Shown here: in pieces, positions 33,741 through 42,167 of the stretch
How the letters are laid out: each line of letters opens with the position of its first letter
Position numbering within the stretch: the first letter of the stretch is position 1
Assembly (NCBI GenBank): GCA_963740065.1
Contig: CAVUCS010000004.1
Span: forward strand, 248,001 to 312,000
Source of the DNA: DASVDE01 sp963740065
GTDB lineage: Bacteria; Actinomycetota; Thermoleophilia; Solirubrobacterales; 70-9
Length of the DNA: 64,000 nt
Reading direction: 5' to 3'
The notes under the pieces: model-generated
Told to the model about the DNA's origin: nothing
Seen by the model: only the letters and a program-made list of their open reading frames with translations
Database searches by the model: none
Translations under genes and position numbers: made by a program

Positions 33741-34550
33741 ATGAACCCACCCGAGCTGAACACGCTGAAGATCGAAATCGACGGGGAGATCGGAACTCTC
33801 ACCCTCAATCGCCCCGACGCCTTCAACGCGATGAGCCCCGAGATGATCGGTGAGCTGACCGTCGCATTCTCCTGGCTGGCCGACCTGGCGCCGCTACGAG
33901 CGCTGATCATCACCGGGTCGGGCAAGGCGTTTTGCTCGGGCGGGGATGTCAACTGGTTCAGAACCGGGGTCGAGGACCCCGACATCGACCTGCCCTCGCA
34001 AGTGCGGCGTGGAGCCGAGGCATTGCACCAAGCGATTGTCGACCTGCGGCGGATCCCCTACCCGGTGGTCGGCGCGATCAACGGGCCGGCGGCCGGAGCG
34101 GGATTCTCGCTGGCGCTTGCCTGCGACACGCGGATCGCCTCGGAGTCGGCCTTCTTCGCCTGCGCCTACGGGCGCATCGGCGCATCCCCGGACGGCGGCA
34201 TGACCTACTTCCTGCCCCGGGTCGTCGGACCGAGCCGGGCACTGGAGCTGCTCCTCAACGACCCCAATATGAGCGCCCAGGACGCGCTGGCGGAGAAGCT
34301 GGTCACCGAGGTAGTGGCGCCGGACGACCTGATGGATCGGGCGCGGGCAAAGGCCGAGAAGCTGGCCGCCAAGGCGCCCTACTACGTGAAGATGGCCAAG
34401 TGGCTGGTGGGGCAAAGCATCGAGAACACCCTTACCGAGCACCTGCAGCTGGAGCGCCACGGGATCGCCGACAGCATGGCAACCGAGGATCTTCACGCCG
34501 GAGTGACGGCATTCTTCGCCGGCGAAAAGCCGGAATTCAGCGGCAACTGA
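33741..34550 (+). CDS. Enoyl-CoA hydratase/isomerase family protein
   Basis: 269 residues, crotonase fold. LNRPDAFNAMS, oxyanion-hole residues in GKAFCSGGDVNWF and NGPAAGAGFSLALACD, but the second catalytic Glu position reads SPDGGMTYFLPR, with Asp, so isomerase or another crotonase reaction is possible. Probably fatty-acid degradation; could act downstream of alkane oxidation (inference). Divergent from uvrC with 26 bp between starts. Confidence 0.85.
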   Translation: MNPPELNTLKIEIDGEIGTLTLNRPDAFNAMSPEMIGELTVAFSWLADLAPLRALIITGSGKAFCSGGDVNWFRTGVEDPDIDLPSQVRRGAEALHQAIVDLRRIPYPVVGAINGPAAGAGFSLALACDTRIASESAFFACAYGRIGASPDGGMTYFLPRVVGPSRALELLLNDPNMSAQDALAEKLVTEVVAPDDLMDRARAKAEKLAAKAPYYVKMAKWLVGQSIENTLTEHLQLERHGIADSMATEDLHAGVTAFFAGEKPEFSGN

Positions 34551-34626
34551 ACCGCGCTTGCGGATTTCGAGTAGTGAGGGGTACAGTCTCCTCAAGCCCC
34601 GCTCCCAGTCGGAAAGGATGCCGCCC

Positions 34627-35085
34627 ATGAAGAAGGTTTCCGCATTTTTGGTCCTCGCACTCGCCTCGATCGCACTGGTCGCCTGTGGAGGGAGTGACAA
34701 CAACGGCACGACGACCACTGCTTCGGCAACCTCGGAGGGGGCAACCAGCGGCTCCGCAATGGGCAAGGAGGAGAGCGGCAATTCGGCGGCGAGCGGCGAG
34801 ACGATCGACCTCGAGGCCGACCCCGACGGCCAGCTCGCCTACACGACCGACACCCTCTCGGCCAAGGCGGGCAACGTGACGATCGCCTTCGACAACCCCG
34901 CCGCGATCACCCACGACGTGGCGGTCCAGGACTCGGCCGGCAACGACGTCGGCACCTCAGACCTGATCGCGGAGGACACCACCAACCTCGTCCTCAAGGA
35001 CCTGAAGCCCGGCACCTACACCTACTACTGCACGATCCCCGGCCACAAAGAGGCGGGCATGGAAGGCACGCTCACCGTCAAGTAG
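34627..35085 (+). CDS. Cupredoxin (plastocyanin-like) lipoprotein
   Basis: 152 residues from ATG 34627 (AAGGA 8 nt upstream). Lipobox LVAC (Cys at 20), a Ser/Thr-rich linker (about 25-58) and a blue-copper domain with ligands His in ITHDVAV and Cys, His and Met in YYCTIPGHKEAGM. A cell-surface electron carrier for one copper ion. Lies 77 bp after the enoyl-CoA hydratase. Confidence 0.9.
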   Translation: MKKVSAFLVLALASIALVACGGSDNNGTTTTASATSEGATSGSAMGKEESGNSAASGETIDLEADPDGQLAYTTDTLSAKAGNVTIAFDNPAAITHDVAVQDSAGNDVGTSDLIAEDTTNLVLKDLKPGTYTYYCTIPGHKEAGMEGTLTVK

Positions 35086-35104
35086 TCGGCGGGATTGGCG
35101 TCCG

Positions 35105-35578
35105 TCAACCGACGGGCGCCATTACGCGCGTAACCGAGTCACCCACAAAGCATGGCTTCTCGTTGCCCTCGACCTCGAGGGTGAAGCGGGTGATCACCTC
35201 GTGCCAGCCGCCGCCCTTTTCGTCGATCGAGACGACCTCGGCTTTGCCGCGGACTTTGGAGTCGACGGGAACCGGGGCGGGAAAGCGGATCTTGTTCCAG
35301 CCGTAGTTGACACCGAGGGTGAAGCCGGTCGAAGAGATCAGCTCTTTGCGGAAGCCGTCGACCAGGGAGAGGGTGAGGTTGCCGTGGGCGATGGTCGTGC
35401 CGAAAGGACTCTCCGCCTTCGCCCGCTCGACGTCGACATGAATCCACTGGTCGTCGCCGGAAACTCGCGCGAAGGTGTCGATGTCCTCCTGGGTGACGGT
35501 GCGCCACTCGCTCGGGCCTATTTCCTGCCCCAGCAGCGCCTGCATCCCCTCGACTCCCTGAACTTCGACCGTTGCCAT
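35105..35578 (-). CDS. MaoC-like (R)-hydratase
   Basis: 157 residues, hot-dog fold. The MaoC hydratase signature FARVSGDDQWIHVDVERAK, with catalytic Asp and His, and AHGNLTLSL are clear. Hydrates 2-enoyl-CoA to (R)-3-hydroxyacyl-CoA, consistent with the nearby crotonase gene. Monocistronic; converges on the cupredoxin gene. Confidence 0.9.
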   Translation of the reverse strand: MATVEVQGVEGMQALLGQEIGPSEWRTVTQEDIDTFARVSGDDQWIHVDVERAKAESPFGTTIAHGNLTLSLVDGFRKELISSTGFTLGVNYGWNKIRFPAPVPVDSKVRGKAEVVSIDEKGGGWHEVITRFTLEVEGNEKPCFVGDSVTRVMAPVG

Positions 35579-35605
35579 CGCGCGGCAGGCTACCGCAGGG
35601 CGCCG

Positions 35606-36901
35606 CTATCGCGGGCCGATCTTGCCGCCGCTGCCGTAGTCGAGCGTCGACCACTCGTCGTGAGTGGCGGGAAGTACGGTCAGCTGATTGTCGCCGTTGA
35701 TGTCGGCTTGAACCGTGCCGGGGTCGATTAGGGGCGGATCGAAGAAATTCGCCGTGTTGCAGTTCCAGTCGATTTGGCCGTTCCCGGGCCAGGCGCTTGG
35801 GAAGGAAAAGCCGCCGCCGGACTCCGGGCAGGCATGCTGGACGTAGAAATCGTGATAACTCGCCGGCGCCCCGATTCCGGCCGACTCATCAAGATTTCTC
35901 TCGTCGAGCGCCGGCAGGTCGATCCGCTGATAGTCGAGCACCGACGTGCCCGGGCCAGTGCCGGTGCTCGATGCGAACAGTGGGCTGCTCATCACGCTGA
36001 ACCTGTTCGGCTGCAGATAGGAGCCGTGATCCAGGCCGAGGTTGTGGCCGAGCTCGTGCATCAGTACGTGCGCGAATGAGGGGCCGTCGGTGTGGACCAT
36101 CGACCTGTAGCCGTGTAGATCTCCGACGCCCGCCGCTCCCGTCTGGCCACAGGTGGGAGAGAAGCCGGTTATGTGGAAGGTGCCGGCGCGGTTCTCTTGC
36201 AGGTTGAGGGCGTTGAGCGTCGCGCTGAAATTGGGGCATGGACCGGCATCGAAGACCTGTGACCCACCGAGGTCGTAACTGCGACTCGGGCAGGTGACGC
36301 CGGCGTCGATGTGCAGGATGATCCCGGTCGTCCCGTCCGGATTTCCAACCGGCGCTTTGGCGAAGGCAGTAACAATCCCGTCCAGCTCGGAGCAGGCCAC
36401 GTTCTGACGCAGAGCCGCACTCGCGTAGTCGATCTGGATGAAGATGTCCTTGTGGTTCGGATCGGCGCCCATGGGAGCGACACTCAACGGCGCGATCGAC
36501 GCTCGCGCTTTCGCCCCTCTGCGTCTCGCGGATCTTCTCCTCACACATCTTCCCCGCTTGAGCGCCTGCCCTCTTCTGCACTTGGGGACGCACCGCCCGC
36601 CGTGGAGTCTCTTCGTCGGAGCGCATCTCTTGCCGGACGTGGGTTGCGCGGCCGTCTCCCATATGTAGGGCAGACCGTCCCCATCGGCGTCGCTGTACGG
36701 ATCGGGCGCCGGCGCGGACGACCCCGGTCTGGGCTTTGACTTCGGGACGCATCTCCCCCTGCGCAGTCTCTGCGCTTTTTTGCAGTGCTTCTTCTTGGCG
36801 AGCGCGGCGCCGGGATTCTCCGCCGCGACCGGCACCACGGCGATCAAGCTGACAGCCACAATCGCAAGGGTGGTGAATGTCAGAGGCCCGGCGGAGCGCA
36901 T
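35606..36901 (-). CDS. Secreted metzincin-type zinc metalloprotease with N-terminal Cys repeats
   Basis: 431 residues. Signal peptide (about 1-28), then three 15-residue basic units of form C-x5-L-x2-G-R-C-V, with a calcium-type DADGDG segment after the first. The catalytic domain (about 140-400) has zinc site HELGHNLGLDH and a Met-turn SVMSS. Disulfide-bonded Cys residues flank it. A cell-surface or extracellular protease; the basic Cys units may bind the wall. Substrate unknown. Confidence 0.85.
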   Translation of the reverse strand: MRSAGPLTFTTLAIVAVSLIAVVPVAAENPGAALAKKKHCKKAQRLRRGRCVPKSKPRPGSSAPAPDPYSDADGDGLPYIWETAAQPTSGKRCAPTKRLHGGRCVPKCRRGQALKRGRCVRRRSARRRGAKARASIAPLSVAPMGADPNHKDIFIQIDYASAALRQNVACSELDGIVTAFAKAPVGNPDGTTGIILHIDAGVTCPSRSYDLGGSQVFDAGPCPNFSATLNALNLQENRAGTFHITGFSPTCGQTGAAGVGDLHGYRSMVHTDGPSFAHVLMHELGHNLGLDHGSYLQPNRFSVMSSPLFASSTGTGPGTSVLDYQRIDLPALDERNLDESAGIGAPASYHDFYVQHACPESGGGFSFPSAWPGNGQIDWNCNTANFFDPPLIDPGTVQADINGDNQLTVLPATHDEWSTLDYGSGGKIGPR

Positions 36902-36906
36902 TCTTC

Positions 36907-37320
36907 TCAGATCATCTCAGCCGAGTGGGACAACCGCAGCGGCGCATGCCGTGCGATGACTTGGAAATCGGCGTCCGCACAGAGCAGCTCCGCGTCGTTG
37001 CGCATAGCGACGACCGCTATCAGGCAGTCGGCAAGTTGGCGGGGCGTTTCCCCTTCCCGACTACACAGCCGGTAGAGCTCGGCGGCGTTCTCGTAGTCCG
37101 CCGGACCGTCGACGCCCAGAAAGGGCAGGCCGTAGAGCATGCGCCGCAGCCGGTCACGATGGACGTCGTCGCGGGCGCCGGCAAGAACCTCCATAGCGAC
37201 TACGTCGGTCCACGCCAGTGCCTTCTTCGGATTCCGCAATCCCTCGAGCAAGGCCAGATGCGTCGGGCTTCCAGTCGCCCGCAGGTACTCGATCCATGCC
37301 GAGCTGTCGGCGAGGATCAC
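36907..37320 (-). CDS. vapC: VapC toxin (PIN-domain RNase)
   Basis: 137 residues. PIN-domain acidic residues are in place: Asp in MILADSSAW, Glu in AMEVLAG, Asp in QLADCLIA and Asp in CADADF. Cleaves RNA (tRNA or rRNA in known cases) when free of antitoxin. ATG overlaps the vapB stop as ATGA. Confidence 0.92.
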   Translation of the reverse strand: MILADSSAWIEYLRATGSPTHLALLEGLRNPKKALAWTDVVAMEVLAGARDDVHRDRLRRMLYGLPFLGVDGPADYENAAELYRLCSREGETPRQLADCLIAVVAMRNDAELLCADADFQVIARHAPLRLSHSAEMI

Positions 37321-37532
37321 AGTTCCGGGATCTCGTCGCGCGAACGAATCTCATTCAGGTCGCCATCCCACCCGGTTCCCTCCATCGCCAGCATCTCCTC
37401 ACGCGTCATCTGCTCGCCGACGAGTCTGCGCAGGGCGAAATCGACGGCTTCGCGCTTGCTGCGCAGCCTGTAGATGCTCATCGCGCGCTCGATCAGCTGA
37501 TCGTCAATCTCGATGTTCGTTCGCGTCACCAT
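37317..37532 (-). CDS. vapB: VapB antitoxin
   Basis: 71 residues. N-terminal ribbon-helix-helix (RTNIEIDDQLIERAMSIY) for DNA binding and a C-terminal acidic toxin-binding segment (GTGWDGDLNEIRSRDEI). The start at 37532 lacks a good ribosome-binding site. Binds VapC and represses the operon at the palindrome just upstream. Confidence 0.92.
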   Translation of the reverse strand: MVTRTNIEIDDQLIERAMSIYRLRSKREAVDFALRRLVGEQMTREEMLAMEGTGWDGDLNEIRSRDEIPEL

Positions 37533-37539
37533 TTCAATT

Positions 37540-37555
37540 TACACCTTGAGGTGTA
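37540..37555 (-). promoter_or_regulatory. vapB: Probable VapBC operator
   Basis: Perfect inverted repeat TACACCT-N2-AGGTGTA, 7 bp upstream of the vapB start, with a second TGTAT/ATACA pair next to it in the direction of the promoter. Typical autoregulatory site of a ribbon-helix-helix antitoxin. Confidence 0.75.
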
Positions 37556-37569
37556 TGAATACACATACA

Positions 37570-39507
37570 TCACGCGACCAGGCGCACTTCGAAGGTTGGG
37601 AGAGCGAGGGCGCCGGCTCCGCCGAGCAAGGCGAGGATGCGGGTTACGTAGGCCTGGGTCTCCGGGTAGGCGGGGATGCAGTTGCAGGCTTCAACCGGAG
37701 CCGGGCCGGCGTTGTAGCCGGCGAGGGCGAGGGTCGGGGAGCCAAGTTGGCGGATCAAATCGGACATCAGGTGCGCCTGCGCGTCGATCGCCGCCTCGGG
37801 GTCAAAGGGGTCCGCGAGACCGTAGGCGGCTGCAGTGGAGGGGATGAACTGGGCTATCCCCTGGGCGCCGGCGGGTGAGGCAGCGTAGGGGTTGAAGTTC
37901 GATTCGGCCATCAACTGCGCGGCAAGCAAGGCCGCTGAGACGTTCCAGCGAGAGGCGGCTCGCAGCAGCGGCTCTCGGTATTGAGCGGGGACGAATGAGG
38001 GTAAGCCCCCGGCCCCCGACGCCCCGCCATCTCCCCCGCCTGCGCCGACCGTATTACCCGGACGAGAGCAGGGCGGCGGCCCTTGCGTGTAGCCGAAATG
38101 CCACGCTTCCCAGGAGTAGCGCTGGAGGAAGCCAAACTTGCCGGCGTTCGCCGCCAGCCACCCATAGGCGGAGTCCGGGCCGAGGTCGAGCTCGGTTCCG
38201 CAGCGGTGCAATGACTGCCCTGGAGGAGCCACCCACTGCGGGTCAGGGTTTGCGGCGAAGAGCGCGGCCTGTTCGGCGTCGGAGCGGAAGCCCGAGTTGA
38301 CCACGAGGGCGATGCCGGCCTGGGAAGCAGCTGCCGCCATCCGGTCGAACGCGACGGCGACGTCGGGACGCATGGGTTCCCCCTGGCGGTAGGCGAGCTG
38401 TCCGCTGTAGCCGCCCCCGCTCGCCGTCGCCGGCATGCCGGCGCCACTCGCCGGCGACCCGGCCTCAGCGACCGCGGTCGCCTCGATTCGAGCTCGCCCT
38501 ACGCCGGCACCCACTTCGGCGAACACCGTGGCCTTGGCGCGGACCGGCGCAAAGGAAAGGACATCGGGGAAGGAGACCTGGAAGCGCCTTGGAGCGACCC
38601 CGTTCGTTTTCGCCGCCAGGACGCCGGCCGCGCGCGCCCGCAACAGGTAGACGGATTTCTCCATATGAAGCGGGTTCGGCATGCCGTTGGGCAGGGTTGG
38701 CGGTGAAAGAAGGCGAGGCAGGTCGTCGCGCATCGAGCGCGCCGTCGAGATCGCGGCAAGGTCGGCCGCTCGCTGCACCCGCCCCACGCCGGTGATTGCC
38801 CCAGCGATCGCGACCAAAGCCAACGTCGCCATGACCAAGACGAAGATGCTGCCGAGAGCCAGCGGCAAAGCTTGGCCACGCTCCTCCAGCAGGCGAGCGC
38901 ACACCCGCGTCGGCAGCCCCCCGCCCTTCCCCGTTGGGGTCCCGGAGAGCGCCCGTCGCGCCGCCACCCAACTGAGCGGGCGCTTCAGAACCGCGACGCG
39001 CAGTCCCCTCCCATGCAGGTCGCCGACCGCCAAGGCCGTAAGCGCGCGGTCAACATCGAGATCGGCCCGAAGCAAAGCCCCAGACGGACGCAGGCCGTCG
39101 TCTTCCAGGGCGTCCTGGAGTAGATGCGACGGGGTGTGCAGGATGCGGGTCGAGTCACGTGCAACCGCCATCGCCCCCCTTGCCATCGCGATGCCGCTCT
39201 CGTCGGGCGGCAGCGTCAAGTGGCAAACCTGCCGGCGCGAAGCCACGCCCGCCTCGGGGAATTGAACCGCGAGCCTCTCCTCCAGTCGCCGCGCCGCCGC
39301 CGACGCGACAATCGTCGGCCGGGGAGAACGACCCTCGTGGAGGTCCACAAGGAGGCTCACCCGGTCGGGAGCCGCCGCCGCGCAGGCGAGAGCGGCGGCG
39401 GCGGCCCGCGACCCCTCAGCGTTCCCCACTCTCGTGACCAATACCGTCGGCTCCCGCGGGGACTCAAGGCCGAAAGTGCCCTTTTTCTCCAGCGTGAAGA
39501 CCGGCAT
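37570..39507 (-). CDS. TadG-like / VanY DD-carboxypeptidase / lytic transglycosylase fusion
   Basis: 645 residues with several parts. Residues ~1-205 are an Ala-rich region of unknown type; ~210-290 is a membrane segment plus TadE/TadG-like pseudopilin region (GQALPLALGSIFVLV, then VGRVQRAADLAAISTARSM); ~380-480 is a VanY peptidase (HRCGTELDLG, WEAWHFGY, zinc His/Asp/His); ~510-620 is a goose-lysozyme/SLT transglycosylase with catalytic Glu in AESNFNPYAAS. It can therefore cut both peptide and glycan of peptidoglycan on the outer face. The two TadE-like genes follow upstream in the same operon. Confidence 0.82.
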   Translation of the reverse strand: MPVFTLEKKGTFGLESPREPTVLVTRVGNAEGSRAAAAALACAAAAPDRVSLLVDLHEGRSPRPTIVASAAARRLEERLAVQFPEAGVASRRQVCHLTLPPDESGIAMARGAMAVARDSTRILHTPSHLLQDALEDDGLRPSGALLRADLDVDRALTALAVGDLHGRGLRVAVLKRPLSWVAARRALSGTPTGKGGGLPTRVCARLLEERGQALPLALGSIFVLVMATLALVAIAGAITGVGRVQRAADLAAISTARSMRDDLPRLLSPPTLPNGMPNPLHMEKSVYLLRARAAGVLAAKTNGVAPRRFQVSFPDVLSFAPVRAKATVFAEVGAGVGRARIEATAVAEAGSPASGAGMPATASGGGYSGQLAYRQGEPMRPDVAVAFDRMAAAASQAGIALVVNSGFRSDAEQAALFAANPDPQWVAPPGQSLHRCGTELDLGPDSAYGWLAANAGKFGFLQRYSWEAWHFGYTQGPPPCSRPGNTVGAGGGDGGASGAGGLPSFVPAQYREPLLRAASRWNVSAALLAAQLMAESNFNPYAASPAGAQGIAQFIPSTAAAYGLADPFDPEAAIDAQAHLMSDLIRQLGSPTLALAGYNAGPAPVEACNCIPAYPETQAYVTRILALLGGAGALALPTFEVRLVA

Positions 39508-39509
39508 CT

Positions 39510-39842
39510 TTACCCCTCAGGCCTCACAGCCGCGGACGTGGCGATCTCCAGCCGGTCGGCAATGCCACGGAAAGGCGAGAGCGGTCGCAAACGGACCGTG
39601 ACCCGGCCACCGCGAACCGAGACATCGACATCGTCTCTGGCCCAGCCCGGCAGCGCATCGCGAGCGGCGCTTTCGGCCGAGCCCCCCGAAGCGAGTGCCA
39701 GGGCTCCGGCTTCAGCGGCGCCGTCAGCCAGGGTGAGTGCGTAACCGGCGGCGAGGAGCTGCAGCGCGAGCATGGCAGCGACCAAGAGCGCCGGCAACCC
39801 GGCAACCAGCTCGATCGACGCCTGGCCCCGCTCGCTACCCAC
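39510..39842 (-). CDS. TadE-like pseudopilin
   Basis: 110 residues from GTG 39842 (8-bp overlap with the preceding TadE gene). RGQASIELVAGLPALLVAAMLALQLLAAGYAL is the TadE signature: Gly, Glu at +5 and a hydrophobic stalk, then a short periplasmic domain. Likely a minor pilin or membrane protein of an Flp-type apparatus, though no tadA/B/C genes are in the window. Confidence 0.8.
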   Translation of the reverse strand: MGSERGQASIELVAGLPALLVAAMLALQLLAAGYALTLADGAAEAGALALASGGSAESAARDALPGWARDDVDVSVRGGRVTVRLRPLSPFRGIADRLEIATSAAVRPEG

Positions 39843-40191
39843 CGCTTGACCCCAGCGTCGTCTTCGCCCCAACCATCACCTTCGGCAGAACGGGCAGCAG
39901 CCGGGGCACGCCGACCCGCACGGAAACCTCATTGGAGTCATTGATCTTCGACCCGGTCCGCATCGCCGGGGGCAACGCCTCGCGGGCTGCCTGGGCAGCG
40001 TCTCCGCCGACCAGCGCCGCCCTGGCGCCCGCTCGCGAGGCCACGCCGGCCGACCACAGCGCCTGACCAGCAAGGACGATCTGTGCCGCCACCAGAACCG
40101 CCAGCAGCAGGAACGGAACGACCGCGACCAGCTCGACCGAGGCGGTCCCGTCCTCCCTTTGCAGTGGCTTGCCGATGGTCTGGGGCGACAC
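39835..40191 (-). CDS. TadE-like pseudopilin
   Basis: 118 residues. DGTASVELVAVVPFLLLAVLVAAQIVLAGQAL is the same stalk motif with the conserved Glu. GTG start at 40191. Upstream partner of the second TadE-like gene and the fusion protein. Together they look like a small envelope complex. Confidence 0.8.
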   Translation of the reverse strand: MSPQTIGKPLQREDGTASVELVAVVPFLLLAVLVAAQIVLAGQALWSAGVASRAGARAALVGGDAAQAAREALPPAMRTGSKINDSNEVSVRVGVPRLLPVLPKVMVGAKTTLGSSGG

Positions 40192-40281
40192 CCCTTGACC
40201 GTCCCAGGCCGCGACGCGCGCGTTACGCGCTCAGTCGAACAAAAGCGTCACAGGGGCGTGCCAATCTCGGCACACCCTCAT

Positions 40282-40632
40282 TCAGTACGTATTCGCCTCG
40301 GTCCAGATGCGCCAGATCGCCGCGACAGAGGCGCCGAGGAGCAGGATCCAGGCCAGCGTGCCGCCCCCGGTCGCGAACATCTCATCGGAGCCGGCGATCA
40401 GCAGCGCGATCAACCCCAACGCTCCGTAAAGGATCCCCCGTCGAGCATCGCTCAGCGTCGCCAGCGTCAACTGGTTCTGGCGACTCAGTGCATAGACCAT
40501 CCAGGCGATCGCGGCCAGGAAGCCCATCGTCAACGCGGTGAAGATCGCCTCTGCGAAGTTTCCGCCGGCGGGCACGAAAGCGACCGCGAAGGCCAGCGCC
40601 ATGACGATGAAAGCGTTGCGGGCATTTCGCAT
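40282..40632 (-). CDS. Hypothetical four-helix membrane protein
   Basis: 116 residues with about four membrane segments (7-23, 30-50, 66-82, 91-109). No known family recognised. Upstream of the TadE-like genes on the same strand with a 90-bp gap, so it may or may not be in their operon. Confidence 0.65.
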   Translation of the reverse strand: MRNARNAFIVMALAFAVAFVPAGGNFAEAIFTALTMGFLAAIAWMVYALSRQNQLTLATLSDARRGILYGALGLIALLIAGSDEMFATGGGTLAWILLLGASVAAIWRIWTEANTY

Positions 40633-40703
40633 AGGAAGACCTTAGACAGGATGGAGCGACTCCGATCTCAAGAAATCGGTAACGCTTTTCCGCTCTCCGA
40701 CCA

Positions 40704-41369
40704 ATGAGAGATATGGAGACTGAATTGGCCCTGTCCAGCTCACCAAGCTCGCTCGGTCGGCGCCTGGCCCTCGTCGCCGTGCGCAAGCGTGGCGTCAGCT
40801 CCGAGCAGTTGGCCTGGATTGCCACCGATCCGGAAATCTTCGAAGCCTTCTACCGCGAGCACGTAGAGGCGATCCAAGGATTCGTCGCCCGTCGCGTCGG
40901 TGATCGCGAACACGCCGCCGACCTCACTGCCGAGATATTTCTGGCGGCGATCGATGGGGCTCACAGGTATAGACCCGGACGCGGGACCCCGAAGGCATGG
41001 CTCTATGGCATCGCCCGCACGGTCATCGCCGGCGACCGGCGCCGAATCGGTCGCGAGCAAGCCCGCCTAAAGCGGCTTGGCGGCGCCGCTCTGCTCGACG
41101 AGGACGATGCGGCACAGATCGACGCTCGCATCGAAGCCGCGGCCAGGGCGCGCCACCTCTACGAGGCGATGGACCGCCTCTCCGAATCGGAGCGGGCCGT
41201 TCTCGAACTCGTAGCAATCGACGAGCTGAGCATCACCGAGGCCGCTGCCGCCGCGGGCGTGCGACCAGTGACCGCTCGGGTCCGCCTGCATCGAGCCCGG
41301 CGCAAGCTGCGAGACGAACTCGAGACCGCTTCAAACGAACCGACTGTCAGCAAGGGAGAACAATCGTGA
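40704..41369 (+). CDS. Sigma-70 family RNA polymerase sigma factor (ECF-like)
   Basis: 221 residues. An N-terminal ~35-residue extension, sigma region 2 (EIFEAFYREHVEAIQGFV to GTPKAWLYGIART, about 45-105) and region 4 (LSESERAVLELVAIDELSITEAAAAAGV, about 155-205, with its helix-turn-helix). No region 1 or 3, as in extracytoplasmic-function sigma factors. Overlaps the next gene as GTGA, the classic sigma/anti-sigma layout. Confidence 0.9.
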   Translation: MRDMETELALSSSPSSLGRRLALVAVRKRGVSSEQLAWIATDPEIFEAFYREHVEAIQGFVARRVGDREHAADLTAEIFLAAIDGAHRYRPGRGTPKAWLYGIARTVIAGDRRRIGREQARLKRLGGAALLDEDDAAQIDARIEAAARARHLYEAMDRLSESERAVLELVAIDELSITEAAAAAGVRPVTARVRLHRARRKLRDELETASNEPTVSKGEQS

Positions 41370-42133
41370 AAAAGAACCGCGACAACGACAACTTCGAGGA
41401 AAGGCTGCTTGGCGAGCTGAAGGCCGTCGTCGCCCAGCGCGGCACCGAACAGGAAGTCTCAGCCGAGAGCACAGGGCACTCACACGCACGGCAACGCGCT
41501 CCGCGGCTGGCAATCGGCGCCGTCGCGGTGCTCGCCGTCGGGGCCGCGCTGCTCATCGTCAACTCGGGAGGCGATCACACAACCAGAGCATTTGCCGTCG
41601 AGCCTCAGGACGGAGGCGGAGTGGCGATCAAGATCTACAGCCCCGAAGACTCCGCGGGCCTCGAAGCTGCGCTAGGAGAAGCCGGGATCCGCTCTCAGGT
41701 CACCTGGTTGCCGGCCGGAATGACCTGTCGCGAGCCGCACTTCACGCCATCGACCGTGAGAACGTCCCTGGGTGGAACCATCGGCGGGATGCGCATGGGT
41801 GGCCCCGGAGCGATAACGATCGGGGTGATGAGCGCCCAGCAGTGGCATGAACGCTGGCGTCAACACATGCGCGGTGAGATCTCCGATGACGAGTTTCAAA
41901 ATACGACCGCGAACATCAGCCTTGACCCTGCGTCGTTTCGCACCGACCAGACCGTGGTCATTTCCGGATCACCGGGGCCCTACGACGGAGACCCCGAAGG
42001 GGGCCACGAAGTCAACTTCGCGATCGCCGAAGGGCCGGTCGAACCGTGCCAACCCGTCAGAGCGCCCGACGGCGGTCTTCTCGGCGAGATGAATCGCGTT
42101 TTGGGTTCCGAATCCGCCCAGGGCAGAGGTTGA
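41366..42133 (+). CDS. Putative membrane anti-sigma factor
   Basis: 255 residues. A cytoplasmic N-terminus of about 45 charged residues, one membrane helix (about 47-68) and an extracytoplasmic domain with two Cys (CREP, CQPV) and a DPEGGHEVNFAIAEG segment. No zinc-binding HxxxCxxC motif, so the assignment rests on coupling to the sigma gene and on topology. Likely holds the sigma factor inactive at the membrane until a signal arrives (inference). Confidence 0.6.
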   Translation: MKKNRDNDNFEERLLGELKAVVAQRGTEQEVSAESTGHSHARQRAPRLAIGAVAVLAVGAALLIVNSGGDHTTRAFAVEPQDGGGVAIKIYSPEDSAGLEAALGEAGIRSQVTWLPAGMTCREPHFTPSTVRTSLGGTIGGMRMGGPGAITIGVMSAQQWHERWRQHMRGEISDDEFQNTTANISLDPASFRTDQTVVISGSPGPYDGDPEGGHEVNFAIAEGPVEPCQPVRAPDGGLLGEMNRVLGSESAQGRG

Positions 42134-42167
42134 GCTGAACCCGTCTACCGAAGCAAAGCTTTCGCCG

